Positions 52,323 through 61,606 of a stretch of 64,000 bases of DNA are shown piece after piece. Below the pieces are notes generated by a model. That model made no database searches and had not been told where the DNA came from. It worked only from the letters and a program-made list of their open reading frames with translations. This stretch comes from Papillibacter cinnamivorans DSM 12816 (lineage in GTDB: Bacteria > Bacillota > Clostridia > Oscillospirales > Oscillospiraceae): contig NZ_FWXW01000001.1 of assembly GCF_900176335.1 (NCBI RefSeq), forward strand, positions 62,001-126,000, in the 5' to 3' direction. Position 1 is the stretch's first letter. Each line of letters opens with the position of its first letter. Position numbers and translations under genes: made by a program.

Positions 52323-52769
52323 ATGAAGCTTCTCTCCCGCAGCGAAAAGGAAACCGAAACTCTCGGGGAGCGGCTGGGCGGCCTGCTGAAACCCGGCGAC
52401 GTCGTCGCCATGTACGGCGGGCTCGGCGCGGGGAAAACCGCCTTCGTCCGCGGTCTTGCCAGGGGCCTGGGATATTCGGGCAGGGTCACCAGCCCCACCT
52501 TTACCCTGGTAAACGAATACGAGGGTCGTTTGCCCCTTTTTCACTTCGACCTGTACCGGATAGACGGCGCCGGGGAGCTCTTCGACCTGGGCTGGGACGA
52601 TTACCTGGAAAGAGGGGGCGTCTGCGCCGTGGAATGGAGCGAAAACGCGCCCGGGCTCTTTGATTCCGTACCCCTGCGGTTGTATTTTACCCCTTCTCCG
52701 GAAAATGAAAACTGGCGCGAAATCGTCATGGAAGGGAAGGAGCCTCGTTTTGCTGATTTTAGCCCTTGA
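52323..52769 (+). CDS. tsaE: tRNA t6A biosynthesis ATPase TsaE
   Basis: 148 aa. TsaE is the P-loop ATPase that regenerates the TsaB-TsaD complex making N6-threonylcarbamoyl-adenosine at position 37 of ANN-decoding tRNAs. Walker A: GGLGAGKTAF near residue 38; the TSPTF switch and FHFDLYR motif are in place. ATG at 52323 lies after GGAAAGGGGAAAATACC. It overlaps tsaB by 20 nt. Confidence 0.94.
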   Translation: MKLLSRSEKETETLGERLGGLLKPGDVVAMYGGLGAGKTAFVRGLARGLGYSGRVTSPTFTLVNEYEGRLPLFHFDLYRIDGAGELFDLGWDDYLERGGVCAVEWSENAPGLFDSVPLRLYFTPSPENENWREIVMEGKEPRFADFSP

Positions 52770-53445
52770 ATCCTCCTCCGTCTGCGCCTCCGCGGCACTC
52801 GCGGAGGACGGCAGGCTGCTCTCCCAGTATTTTCTGAACAGCGGCGGGACTCACAGCCGCACGCTGATGCCCATGCTGGAGGACATGCTGAAAAACGCCG
52901 CCGTCCCTCTGGAGCGCGTGGACGTGGTGGCGGTGGCCGCCGGCCCGGGCTCCTTCACCGGGGTGCGCATCGGCGTGGCCGCCGCAAAGGGCCTTGCCTG
53001 GGCTGCCGGAAAGCCCTGCTGCCCCGTCTCCTCTCTGGAGGCCATGGCCATGCCCGTGTCCCACATGGATGGAACCGTGGTTTCGGTGATGGACGCGAGA
53101 AGGCAGCAGGTCTACAACGCTCTTTTTTGCGCCCGGGGCGGGGTTTTGACCCGTCTCTGCCCCGACAGGGCCGTCGGGATTGAAGAACTGGCTCAGGAAC
53201 TGAAAAAGGAAGAAAATCCGAAGATTTTGGTTGGAGACGGCGCTCAGCTGTGTTATAATCAAATATCGGAATTTGGCGTTTCCCTGGCCCCGCCGCATCT
53301 GCGGATGCCCGGCGCCTGGGGTGTCGCCATGGCTGCCTTTCCAAAGGCCGCCGCGGGAGAGCTGGTGGACGCGAAGGAGCTTCGCCCTGTCTATCTTCGT
53401 CTCTCCCAGGCCGAGCGGGAGCGCTTGGAGAAACTGAAAAAGTAA
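52750..53445 (+). CDS. tsaB: tRNA t6A biosynthesis protein TsaB
   Basis: 231 aa. TsaB is an inactive ASKHA-fold partner of TsaD. Motifs: [15 protein letters not shown] at the N-terminus and [24 protein letters not shown] near residue 70. The true start is TTG at 52750, 7 nt after AAGGAG and inside tsaE; an upstream extension to 52660 only copies tsaE in another frame. rimI, often next, is absent; upp follows after 11 nt. Confidence 0.93.
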   Translation: MLILALESSSVCASAALAEDGRLLSQYFLNSGGTHSRTLMPMLEDMLKNAAVPLERVDVVAVAAGPGSFTGVRIGVAAAKGLAWAAGKPCCPVSSLEAMAMPVSHMDGTVVSVMDARRQQVYNALFCARGGVLTRLCPDRAVGIEELAQELKKEENPKILVGDGAQLCYNQISEFGVSLAPPHLRMPGAWGVAMAAFPKAAAGELVDAKELRPVYLRLSQAERERLEKLKK

Positions 53446-53456
53446 GGGGATATACT

Positions 53457-54086
53457 ATGGAGAATCTGCACGTTCTCAATCATCCGCTGCTGCAGCACAA
53501 GCTGTCCATTCTGCGGGACAAGAATACGGGAGTCAAGGATTTCCGCGAAATCGTGGCCGAAATCGCGACCCTCATGTGCTATGAGGCCACCCGCGACCTG
53601 CCCCTCATGGATGTGGAAATCGAAACCCCCGTGGCCAAGGCCAGGGTAAAGGTTTTGGCGGGCAAAAAACTCGCCCTGGTCCCCATTCTCCGGGCCGGTC
53701 TCGGTATGGTGGACGGCATCATCACCCTCATCCCCTCGGCCAAGGTCGGCCATATCGGGCTCTACCGCGACCCCGACACCCTGGAGCCGGTGGAGTATTA
53801 CTGCAAGATGCCCGCTGACATTTCCGAGCGTGACATCATTATCCTGGACCCCATGCTGGCCACCGGCGGGTCGGCTTCCGCCGCGATCCAGTTTCTCAAG
53901 AACTATGAGTGCAAAAGCATCAAGCTCATGAACATCATCGCCGCCCCCGAGGGGATCCGCCGCATTCAGACCGATCATCCCGACGTGGATATCTTCTGCG
54001 CCGCGGTGGACGATCACTTAAACGAGCACGGATACATCGTCCCCGGCCTCGGCGACGCGGGAGACCGTATCTTTGGCACCAAATAG
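53457..54086 (+). CDS. upp: Uracil phosphoribosyltransferase
   Basis: 209 aa. It converts uracil and PRPP to UMP in pyrimidine salvage. PRPP loop [20 protein letters not shown] near residue 125 and the C-terminal uracil-binding [17 protein letters not shown] are intact; length is standard. It is preceded by TAAGGGGA and lies 11 nt after tsaB, so it may be co-transcribed. A terminator follows. Confidence 0.97.
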   Translation: MENLHVLNHPLLQHKLSILRDKNTGVKDFREIVAEIATLMCYEATRDLPLMDVEIETPVAKARVKVLAGKKLALVPILRAGLGMVDGIITLIPSAKVGHIGLYRDPDTLEPVEYYCKMPADISERDIIILDPMLATGGSASAAIQFLKNYECKSIKLMNIIAAPEGIRRIQTDHPDVDIFCAAVDDHLNEHGYIVPGLGDAGDRIFGTK

Positions 54087-54100
54087 ATTCGCTGATAACA

Positions 54101-54146
54101 AGGGCTGTCTCCGATACCGCCGGTATTGGGGCAGCCCTCTTCATTT
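54101..54146 (+). terminator. Terminator after upp
   Basis: AGGGCTG (54101-54107) pairs with CAGCCCT (54132-54138), extended by imperfect pairing through GATACC/GGTAT, then TCTTCATTTT. Confidence 0.75.
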
Positions 54147-54238
54147 TCCCGGTCACGGCAGGATCCTGCAGAAAAGTTTAAACGGGACGCGGTGTCTTTC
54201 TCAAAGACGGAGACGTCGCGCGCGCCGCGCTTTTTCTG

Positions 54239-54267
54239 TTGAGATTGCCAAATCTCCGTGCTATACT
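54239..54267 (+). promoter_or_regulatory. Promoter of ddl-murF
   Basis: TTGAGA (54239-54244), 17-nt spacer, TATACT (54262-54267), 90 nt before the ddl ATG. Confidence 0.78.
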
Positions 54268-54356
54268 GTTTCTGTCTCGTTTTAAAAACAGAATAGGCCG
54301 GTTCGCCGGATTTCTCCGCCGTTTCCGGTTATATCTTCTTGGAAAGCTGGGTTCTC

Positions 54357-55409
54357 ATGAATATTGTCGTATTGGCGGGGGGGCTGAGCCCTGAGCGGAA
54401 CGTCTCCCTTTCCACCGGCAGCCTGGTCTGCAAAACCCTTCGCGGCGCCGGGCACAAGGCGGTGCTGGTAGACCTGTTTTTGGGTCTTGAAAACTGGTCC
54501 GGGGATCCTTCCCGTATTTTTGATGCGGAGGACGGCCTGTGCATGGATTATGCGGTCTCCGAAACCGAGCCCGACCTGGAGGCCGTGAAGGCCTCCCGCA
54601 AAAGCGGGGAGCTGGGCATCTTCGGCAAGGATGTGATCCGGGTCTGCTCCATGGCGGACATCGTCTTTCTGGCCCTTCACGGGGGCTGCGGCGAGGACGG
54701 CAGGCTTCAGGCCGCCTTCGATCTCATCGGCATCCCGTACACCGGCTCCGGTTATCTGGGCAGCGCCATCGCCATGGACAAGGATCTCACCAAGCGCATC
54801 GTGCAGTACAAGGGGGTGCTGACGCCCCGTTGGTATACTCTGGACTATGAGGAGCAAGATATTCCCGCCATCGTGGAAAGAACGGCGCTCCCCTGCGTAG
54901 TAAAGGTCGTGGGCGGCGGCTCCAGCATCGGCGTCGCCCTTCCCAAGACGCCGGAAGAGCTGGAAGCGGCCCTTCGGGACTTTTTGAAATTCGGCGGGCG
55001 CATTATCGTGGAGCAGTACATCCGGGGCCGGGAGTTTTCCGTGGGCGTCCTGGAGGAAACCGCCCTGCAGCCCATTGAAATCATCCCCAAGGAGGGCTTC
55101 TACGACTATAAAAACAAATATCAGCCGGGCCTGACCACGGAGATCTGCCCCGCGGACATCCCGGACCAGATCCGCGCGCGCCTCATGTCCGCCGCCCTGG
55201 CGGTGCACCGTGCGATCCAGCTGAACGTCTATTCCCGCAGCGATTTTATCCTGGACGAAGGGGGAGACCCCTATTTTCTGGAGGTCAACACCCTCCCCGG
55301 CATGACCCCCACGAGCCTCATACCCCAGATGGCCCGCGTCGCTGGTTACTCCTACGAGGAGCTCTGCCGCAGGATTATCAAGGCTTCCGCGAAAATCCGG
55401 GGAAAATAA
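54357..55409 (+). CDS. ddl: D-alanine--D-alanine ligase
   Basis: 350 aa, ATP-grasp enzyme that makes the D-Ala-D-Ala dipeptide of peptidoglycan. The N-terminal NIVVLAGGLSPERNVSLSTG (here GGLSPER replaces the common GGxSxEH), LHGGCGEDGRLQAAFDLIGIPYTGSG, and the C-terminal metal site FLEVNTLPGMTPTSLIPQMA are present. This type often follows the Ddl subgroup of gut clostridia; D-lactate specificity cannot be excluded by eye. ATG at 54357 begins MNIVVLAGG; an in-frame TTG at 54339 is less likely. murF follows with a 38-nt gap. Confidence 0.9.
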   Translation: MNIVVLAGGLSPERNVSLSTGSLVCKTLRGAGHKAVLVDLFLGLENWSGDPSRIFDAEDGLCMDYAVSETEPDLEAVKASRKSGELGIFGKDVIRVCSMADIVFLALHGGCGEDGRLQAAFDLIGIPYTGSGYLGSAIAMDKDLTKRIVQYKGVLTPRWYTLDYEEQDIPAIVERTALPCVVKVVGGGSSIGVALPKTPEELEAALRDFLKFGGRIIVEQYIRGREFSVGVLEETALQPIEIIPKEGFYDYKNKYQPGLTTEICPADIPDQIRARLMSAALAVHRAIQLNVYSRSDFILDEGGDPYFLEVNTLPGMTPTSLIPQMARVAGYSYEELCRRIIKASAKIRGK

Positions 55410-55431
55410 ACGGTCCGGGAACTCTGACAAA

Positions 55432-55450
55432 AAAGGAGGGAGCCTCCCTG
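55432..55450 (+). promoter_or_regulatory. Ribosome site and CTG start codon of murF
   Basis: AAAGGAGGG (55432-55440) lies 7 nt before CTG at 55448-55450. No ATG, GTG or TTG occurs in frame between the ddl stop and 55550, and the frame after CTG encodes a complete MurF N-terminus. Confidence 0.65.
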
Positions 55451-56830
55451 GAAGCGAAAGTAACCGAAATCCTCTCCGCGTCGGGAGGAAAACTCCTCGC
55501 GGGGGACCCGGAGGGGTCCGTCTCCGGCGTCTGTCTGGACAGCCGGAAGGTGCCCCCCGGCTCCCTGTTCATTCCCCTTCCCGGAGACCGGTTCGACGGC
55601 CACGATTTCCTGGACGCGGCTCTGCGTTCGGGAGCCGCCGGAGCCCTCGCCTCACGGACGCCGGAGAGCCTTATCCCGGGAAAATTCTACATTCTGGTTC
55701 CCGATACCCGCGCCGCCATGGGCCGTCTCGCCGCGTGGCACAGGAGCAGATTTGACCTGCCCGTCTTCGCCGTCACCGGCAGCGTGGGGAAGACCACCAC
55801 CAAGGATATGCTCTTCTCCGTCCTCTCCTCCCGTTTTCGGGTCCACAGGACCGAAGGGAACTTCAACAACGACGTGGGCGTGCCCCTTACGCTGTTCGGC
55901 TTGGAGAGTTTCCACGGGGCCGCGGTGGTGGAGATGGGGATGAACCATCCCGGGGAGATCCGCGCCCTTTCCGCCATGGTGCGGCCCGGGTATGCCGTGA
56001 TCACCAACATCGGGGATGCTCACATCGAATATCTGGGCAGCCGGGAAAACACCCTCAGGGCCAAGTGCGAGGTTTTCGAGAATATCGACCCCCGCGGCGC
56101 CGCCGTGCTCAACGCCGACGATCCCCTCTTGCGCTCTCTCCGGGGAAAGCTCCCCGTTCCCGCCCTGTGGTGCGGCACGGCGGAGGATGCCGATGTCCGG
56201 ATGCTGGATATCTCCTCCGGGGCGGACTGCGTCCGCTGCCGCGTGGAGTCGCCCTGGATTCGGGGACCACTGGAAATTCCCGCCCCCGGCCGCCATATGA
56301 TCTATCCCGCCGCCATGGCCGTCGCCGCCGCCGGCCTTCTGGGCCTTACCCCTCTGGAAATCCGCGCGGGGATCGAGGCCTTCCGCTCCGGAAGCCTGCG
56401 CATGAACCTGATGGAACTGTCCGGGGACCGGACGCTGCTGGTGGACTGCTACAACGCAAATCCCCAGTCCATGCTCGCTGCCGTTGAAATTCTGGCTTCC
56501 GCCCCCCGGGGGGAAAAAATCGCCGTTCTTGGGGATATGGGCGAGCTGGGAGAGCTGGGGCCGAAGGCTCACTACGAAACCGGCCTTGCCCTTGGTCATT
56601 TTGGCATCGGCAGGCTCATCGCGGTGGGGCCCCTTTCCCGGCGCATCCGGGACGGGGCGGACGACTCCGGCGTCCCGCGCACCGCCTGGTATGAAACAAA
56701 GAAAGAGGCCCTGGAAGACCTCGCCACCCTCCCGGGGGACAGCGCGGTGCTTCTCAAGGCCTCCCATGCCATGCATTTTGAGGAATTTGCGGATTTTATC
56801 GTAAGCCGCTTCAGCCGAACAGTGCCCTGA
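55448..56830 (+). CDS. murF: UDP-MurNAc-tripeptide:D-Ala-D-Ala ligase MurF
   Basis: 460 aa if started at CTG 55448; it joins the D-Ala-D-Ala from Ddl to the muramyl tripeptide. The N-terminal substrate domain EILSASGGKLLAGDPEGSVSG...LDSRKVPPGSLFIPLPG matches MurF, so a GTG start at 55550 (426 aa) would cut off conserved sequence. The ATP loop is TGSVGKTTTKDML; the catalytic region NFNNDVGVPLTLF and the C-terminal DCYNANPQSM are present. It follows ddl, its substrate supplier. The last 20 nt overlap mtnA on the opposite strand. Confidence 0.92.
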   Translation: MEAKVTEILSASGGKLLAGDPEGSVSGVCLDSRKVPPGSLFIPLPGDRFDGHDFLDAALRSGAAGALASRTPESLIPGKFYILVPDTRAAMGRLAAWHRSRFDLPVFAVTGSVGKTTTKDMLFSVLSSRFRVHRTEGNFNNDVGVPLTLFGLESFHGAAVVEMGMNHPGEIRALSAMVRPGYAVITNIGDAHIEYLGSRENTLRAKCEVFENIDPRGAAVLNADDPLLRSLRGKLPVPALWCGTAEDADVRMLDISSGADCVRCRVESPWIRGPLEIPAPGRHMIYPAAMAVAAAGLLGLTPLEIRAGIEAFRSGSLRMNLMELSGDRTLLVDCYNANPQSMLAAVEILASAPRGEKIAVLGDMGELGELGPKAHYETGLALGHFGIGRLIAVGPLSRRIRDGADDSGVPRTAWYETKKEALEDLATLPGDSAVLLKASHAMHFEEFADFIVSRFSRTVP

Positions 56831-57836
56831 GGTTCTCCTCGAAGGGCGGGTAGACGACGCCCTTATCCGTGATGATCCCCGTCACCAGGCTGTGGGGCGT
56901 CACGTCGAAGGCGGGGTTATAGAGGATCGCTCCCTCCGGCGCCAGCTGGATATCCCGGATGTGACTGATTTCTCTTCCGTTTCTCTGCTCGATGACGATC
57001 TCCTCCCCCGAGGGAAGGGACAGGTCGATGGTGGACCCCGGCATGGCGGTGTAGAAGGGGATCCCATGGTGCTTCGCCAGCACCGCTACGGAATAGGTCC
57101 CGATCTTGTTTGCAAAATCCCCGTTTGCGGCCACGCGGTCGGCCCCCAGCACCACCATCTGGATCTTTCCCATGCGCATCAGGCTTCCCGACATACTGTC
57201 GGTGATCAGCGTGGTGGGGATTCCGTCCCGTACCAGCTCGTAGGCCGTCAGCCGCGCGCCCTGAAGAAGGGGGCGCGTTTCGTCGGCATAGACCATGGAG
57301 ACCTTTCCCTGGGAATGGGCAGCCCGGATGACTCCCAGGGCGGTGCCGTATCCGCCGGTTGCCAGGGCCCCCGCATTGCAGTGTGTGAGGATTCCGGCCC
57401 CCTGGGGCACCACCGCGGCGCCGAACCGGCCGATGGCCCGATTCATCTCCACGTCCTCCCGGTGGATCTCCTGGGCCGCCGCCCGGAGGGACGGAAGGGC
57501 CGAGGGGCTCCGCCCGAAGCGTTCCAGTACGGAATCCATCCGGCCCAGCGCCCAGAACAGGTTCAGGGCCGTGGGCCGCGTGGAGGCGATCTTCTGCCGC
57601 GCCCTTGCCATGGAGGCGGAAAACTGTATCGCCGGCTGCCCGGAGTATTCCTTGGCGGCCAGAAAGTACGCGTATGCCGCGGTGATCCCGATGGCGGGAG
57701 CGCCCCGCACCACCATGGTGACGATGGCCTCTGCCGCCGCCCGGTAATCGGTGTATTCGATCCAGACCTCCTCGGCCGGGAGCTTTGTCTGGTCCAGCAG
57801 ATACAGGATATCGTTCTTGAATCGGATTGCTTCCAT
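56811..57836 (-). CDS. mtnA: S-methyl-5-thioribose-1-phosphate isomerase
   Basis: 341 aa, methionine-salvage enzyme of the eIF2B-like fold. Motifs: VVRGAPAIGITAAYA (phosphate-binding, about 48-62), the catalytic Cys in GILTHCNAGALATGGYGTALG near residue 155, and the catalytic Asp in VLGADRVAANGDFANKIGT near residue 235. ATG at 57836 follows AGGAGGCG; an ORF extension to 57977 has no support. It converges with murF, overlapping by 20 nt. Other salvage genes are not in the window. Confidence 0.94.
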   Translation of the reverse strand: MEAIRFKNDILYLLDQTKLPAEEVWIEYTDYRAAAEAIVTMVVRGAPAIGITAAYAYFLAAKEYSGQPAIQFSASMARARQKIASTRPTALNLFWALGRMDSVLERFGRSPSALPSLRAAAQEIHREDVEMNRAIGRFGAAVVPQGAGILTHCNAGALATGGYGTALGVIRAAHSQGKVSMVYADETRPLLQGARLTAYELVRDGIPTTLITDSMSGSLMRMGKIQMVVLGADRVAANGDFANKIGTYSVAVLAKHHGIPFYTAMPGSTIDLSLPSGEEIVIEQRNGREISHIRDIQLAPEGAILYNPAFDVTPHSLVTGIITDKGVVYPPFEENLRALFG

Positions 57837-58038
57837 AGTCGCCTCCTGAAATGATACATGTCCGGTAATGCCGGGCCTTTGATACAATAATAAAATAACG
57901 ATGCGTTCCGCGGAATGCGGCATGGGCGGCACCGCCGCCCGCAGTGCGTTAACCAGGCAGGGCCATCCTTCCGGCACAGCGCTTGTCCTGCAGCCATTAT
58001 ACTACATGCCGGAAATAATGCAACACGGAGAACATCCA

Positions 58039-59928
58039 ATGACGGACATACTGGTCTCGGGACTTGTGAAGTCCTTTGAAATAGGGAAGAATATTCTGGA
58101 CGGCCTGACCTTTCAGGTCTTCGCGGGGGAACGTGTGGGTCTGCTGGGCCGCAACGGCGCCGGGAAGACCACCGTCTTCCGCATCCTCGCCGGCCTTATG
58201 GGGTACGACGAGGGGGAGGTTTTTCTGTCCCCCGGCCGCCGCCTGGGCCTCATCTCCCAGATCCCCGTATACCCGGAAGGCTTCGTCGTGGAGGACGTCC
58301 TGCGTTCCGCCTTTTCCGAAGTGTTCGCCCTTCAGTCGGAGATGGACGCCCTGGCAAACGCTATGGCGGAGGATCCCTCGGAGGCGAATCTGAAAAAATA
58401 CGGGGAACTGTCCGCCCGGTTCGAGGCTTTGGGCGGATACGGCGCGGAAACCGCGCTCAACAAGGTCTCAAACGGCCTGGAGCTCTCCTCCATGCGGGAC
58501 AGGTTGTTCGATACCCTCTCCGGCGGGGAGAAGACCCGGGTGAACTTAGCCCGTCTCATCCTGGAGGATACGGACATTCTCCTGCTGGACGAGCCCACGA
58601 ATCATCTGGATATCCGGTCTGTCGAGTGGCTGGAGGATTATCTCTCCTCCTTCCGCGGCACCGTCCTGGTCATATCCCACGACCGGTATTTTCTCGACAG
58701 CGTGGTCACCCGTATCGTCGAGCTGGAAAACGGAAAAGCTGAGCTTTATTCGGGAAACTACAGCTTTTACGCCGAGGAAAAGGAGGCGCGGTATCAGGAG
58801 CGCCTTCGGAGATACGAAATCGAAGAGGCCAAAATCGCCCAGCTTTCCTTTGCCGCCGAGCGAATGCACGGCTGGGCCCAGCGAAACGCCAAGCTCCACC
58901 GCCGCGCCTTCGCCATGGAAAAGCGCATCGAGCGCATGAAAAAGACCGAGCGCCCCGTGAAGGAGCGGGAGATGAAGGCGCGGTTTCGCTCTATGGAGTT
59001 TCACGGGGACGAGGTCCTGATGCTGGATTCCGTTTCCAAGAGCTTCGGCGAGCGCACTCTCTTCCGCAGCCTGGAGCTTCTGGTGGAGGGCGGGGACCGG
59101 ATCGCCCTCATCGGGGACAACGGAACGGGGAAGACTACCCTCCTGCGGATTCTTCTGGGGGAGGAGCCGCCGGACACCGGCCGCCTCCGCCTGGGTCCCG
59201 CCGTCCGGGCGGCATTTCTGCCCCAGGTGGTGCGCTTCGAGCATCCGGAACGCTCGCTGATGGATACGCTCCTTTACGAGCTGGACTGCACGCCCCAGGC
59301 GGCGAGAAACCGCCTGGCCGCCTTCCGCTTTCAGGGGGAGGACGTATATAAACCCGTTTCCGTCCTCTCCGGCGGGGAGCAGAGCCGCCTTCGCCTGTGT
59401 ATGCTCATGGACGGGAGCATCAATTTCCTCATCCTGGACGAGCCAACGAACCACCTGGACATCCAGTCCCGGGAGTGGATCGAAAGCGCTCTGGAGGAGT
59501 ACGAGGGAACCCTGCTCTTTGTCTCCCACGACCGGTATTTTGTCAGCCGCTTCGCCACCCGCATCTGGGAACTCCGGGACGGCGGCCTCACCGATTTCGA
59601 CGGGGATTACGAAACCTACAGGGCGCTGTGCGCCAAAGAGGAAAAATCCCCCCGTGAAGGGAAGGAAGAATCCCGGAAAGAGCCCCGCCGGAAACCCGGG
59701 AAATCCTCCGGGCCCGATCCTCTTTCTCTCTGCGAGGAGGAGATCGCCTTTTTGGAGGAGCGCGGAAGAAAGATCGAAGGGGAACTGGAAGCTCTGGCAA
59801 ATCAGGGCACTTCGTACGATTATATGAAAAGCGCCGAGCTGCGGAGGGAATCCGACGAGCTGGAGGGGCGCCTCGAGGAACTCTACCTCACATGGGAAAC
59901 GCTGGCGGAAGGGAAGGAATCAATTTGA
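58039..59928 (+). CDS. ABC-F family ATPase
   Basis: 629 aa, two tandem ABC domains without membrane parts. First: Walker A GRNGAGKTT near residue 39, signature LSGGEKTR, Walker B LLLDEPTNHLD. Second: GDNGTGKTT near 359, LSGGEQSR, FLILDEPTNHLD. The interdomain linker (PtIM, about 245-315) is charged; a C-terminal coiled-coil extension (about 560-625) follows. ABC-F proteins work on the ribosome E site, in translation rescue or antibiotic protection; this layout is like Uup/YdiF/YfmR. ATG at 58039 is the sensible start; the frame to 57901 is not. Confidence 0.9.
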   Translation: MTDILVSGLVKSFEIGKNILDGLTFQVFAGERVGLLGRNGAGKTTVFRILAGLMGYDEGEVFLSPGRRLGLISQIPVYPEGFVVEDVLRSAFSEVFALQSEMDALANAMAEDPSEANLKKYGELSARFEALGGYGAETALNKVSNGLELSSMRDRLFDTLSGGEKTRVNLARLILEDTDILLLDEPTNHLDIRSVEWLEDYLSSFRGTVLVISHDRYFLDSVVTRIVELENGKAELYSGNYSFYAEEKEARYQERLRRYEIEEAKIAQLSFAAERMHGWAQRNAKLHRRAFAMEKRIERMKKTERPVKEREMKARFRSMEFHGDEVLMLDSVSKSFGERTLFRSLELLVEGGDRIALIGDNGTGKTTLLRILLGEEPPDTGRLRLGPAVRAAFLPQVVRFEHPERSLMDTLLYELDCTPQAARNRLAAFRFQGEDVYKPVSVLSGGEQSRLRLCMLMDGSINFLILDEPTNHLDIQSREWIESALEEYEGTLLFVSHDRYFVSRFATRIWELRDGGLTDFDGDYETYRALCAKEEKSPREGKEESRKEPRRKPGKSSGPDPLSLCEEEIAFLEERGRKIEGELEALANQGTSYDYMKSAELRRESDELEGRLEELYLTWETLAEGKESI

Positions 59929-60416
59929 AGACGCTTCTGGTCTATTATACCCGTACCGGCAAAACCGAAACCGCTGCAAAGGAGATTGCCTCCCGGATCG
60001 GGGGAGATCTGGTCCGGATCGACGACGGGCGGGACCGCAAAGGGATTCTCGGCTTCATTCTCGCGGGTTTCGACTCGGTGAGCGAGCGCAGCACCGGCCT
60101 TCTGCCCGTGGAACTTCCCGCGCCGCTGGCCGATTACGGCCTCGTTGTGGTCTGCTCTCCCGTATGGGCCGCCCGCCTTTCTCCCGTTGTCCGCACCTTT
60201 CTTTCCACTTACGGGCATGCCCTGCCCGCCGCCGCCTGGCTTCTGACCCGGGCGGGCACCAACGCTTACGAAACTCTTTTCGACGCGATGGATTCTCTTT
60301 CCGGGAACCGTCGGATCGCCGCCGTCTCCCTCCAGCCGGGGGACCACCTCTACGGCGGGATGCTGGACGCTTTTGTCCGGGAGATTTCCGGCGCCGCCGG
60401 CTCCTCCGGAAAATGA
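59925..60416 (+). CDS. Flavodoxin-family protein
   Basis: 163 aa. The FMN phosphate loop is VYYTRTGKTETAAKEIA near residue 6-20 (T/S-x-T-G-x-T). A second loop VVVCSPVWAARLSPVVRTFL (about 80-99) resembles the flavin-ring loop of small flavodoxins. The start is TTG at 59925, 6 nt after AAGGAAT and overlapping the ABC-F stop. An electron carrier or a regulatory flavoprotein; the partner is unknown. Next is prfA. Confidence 0.85.
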   Translation: MKTLLVYYTRTGKTETAAKEIASRIGGDLVRIDDGRDRKGILGFILAGFDSVSERSTGLLPVELPAPLADYGLVVVCSPVWAARLSPVVRTFLSTYGHALPAAAWLLTRAGTNAYETLFDAMDSLSGNRRIAAVSLQPGDHLYGGMLDAFVREISGAAGSSGK

Positions 60417-60431
60417 TTGCCCTGCCGGCAC

Positions 60432-60461
60432 TTTACAAAAGACCCCCTTCTGTGGTAACAT
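60432..60461 (+). promoter_or_regulatory. Possible promoter of prfA
   Basis: TTTACA (60432-60437), 18-nt spacer, TAACAT (60456-60461), about 50 nt before the prfA ATG. Confidence 0.4.
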
Positions 60462-60512
60462 ATGCCTGCTGTCCGGTGGGCTCGTTCCCGCCGGAGGAAA
60501 AGGAGCAAATAT

Positions 60513-61586
60513 ATGCTGGAAAAGCTGCGCCTCGTTGAAGAGCGCTATATGGAAATCGAGCGGCGTCTGTCCGATCCCAACGTCTATGCCGACAGGGAAC
60601 AGGTGACCCGCCTCAGCCGTGAGCAGAAGGAGCTGACCCCCCTGGTGGAGGCCTATCGGGCTTACCGCATGGCGGAGCGGGAAGCCTCCGAGGCCCGCGC
60701 CCTTCTGGATGATCACCTGGAAGCCGACTTCCGGGAAATGGTCCAGGAGGAATATGACCGCGCCCGTTCCGATATGGAGCGCCTGGAGCAGGAGATGAAG
60801 GTCCTGCTGCTGCCTGCCGACCCCAACGACCAGAAAAACGTGATCGTGGAGATCCGCGGCGGCGCCGGCGGGGAAGAGGCGGCGCTCTTTGCCGCGTCCC
60901 TTTTCCGGATGTATTCCATGTATGCCGAGCGCTGCCGATGGAAGGTTGAAATCACGAATATAAATGAAACCGAGCTGGGCGGCATCAAGGAAATCAGCTT
61001 CATGATCGTGGGCGAGGGCGCCTTTTCCCGCCTGAAGTTTGAAAGCGGGGTCCACCGGGTCCAGCGTGTGCCCGACACCGAGTCCTCCGGCAGGGTGCAC
61101 ACCTCCACGGTTACCGTGGCGGTTCTCCCCGAGGCCGAGGATGTGGAGCTGGAGCTCAATCCCGCGGATATCCAGACCGACACCTTCCGCTCCAGCGGCG
61201 CGGGAGGCCAGCACGTAAACAAGACCGAAAGCGCCATCCGCCTGACCCATATTCCCACCGGGATCGTGGTGGAGTGCCAGGATGAGCGCAGCCAGTATAA
61301 AAACCGGGAACGGGCCATGAAGATCCTCCGCTCCAAGCTTCTGGATGCAAAGCGGCAGGAGCAGACCTCCGCCATCGCCGCCGAGCGCCGCAGCCAGGTG
61401 GGCACCGGCGACCGCAGCGAACGCATCCGTACCTATAACTTCCCCCAGGGTCGGGTGACGGATCACCGCATCGGGCTGACATTGTATAAAATCGACGCGA
61501 TTATGAACGGCGATCTGGACGAACTGGTGGACACTCTGGTCACCGCCGATCAGGCCGAGCGCCTCAGGGCGGGAGAAGAATCCTAA
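60513..61586 (+). CDS. prfA: Peptide chain release factor 1
   Basis: 357 aa, decodes UAA and UAG. The catalytic GGQ is in SGAGGQHVNKTESAIRLTH near residue 231. The anticodon-like tripeptide is PDT within RVQRVPDTESSGRVHTSTV (PxT as in RF1, not SPF of RF2). ATG at 60513 follows GGAGGAAAAGGAGC. prmC, the GGQ methyltransferase that often follows, is absent; tsaC is next after 20 nt. Confidence 0.96.
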   Translation: MLEKLRLVEERYMEIERRLSDPNVYADREQVTRLSREQKELTPLVEAYRAYRMAEREASEARALLDDHLEADFREMVQEEYDRARSDMERLEQEMKVLLLPADPNDQKNVIVEIRGGAGGEEAALFAASLFRMYSMYAERCRWKVEITNINETELGGIKEISFMIVGEGAFSRLKFESGVHRVQRVPDTESSGRVHTSTVTVAVLPEAEDVELELNPADIQTDTFRSSGAGGQHVNKTESAIRLTHIPTGIVVECQDERSQYKNRERAMKILRSKLLDAKRQEQTSAIAAERRSQVGTGDRSERIRTYNFPQGRVTDHRIGLTLYKIDAIMNGDLDELVDTLVTADQAERLRAGEES

Positions 61587-61606
61587 ATCCGATTCGGGAG
61601 GCAGCC

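Noticed and set aside
59883-61466. 527-codon open frame on the - strand
   Set aside because: Antisense to flavodoxin and prfA, both of which show conserved motifs in the right frame.
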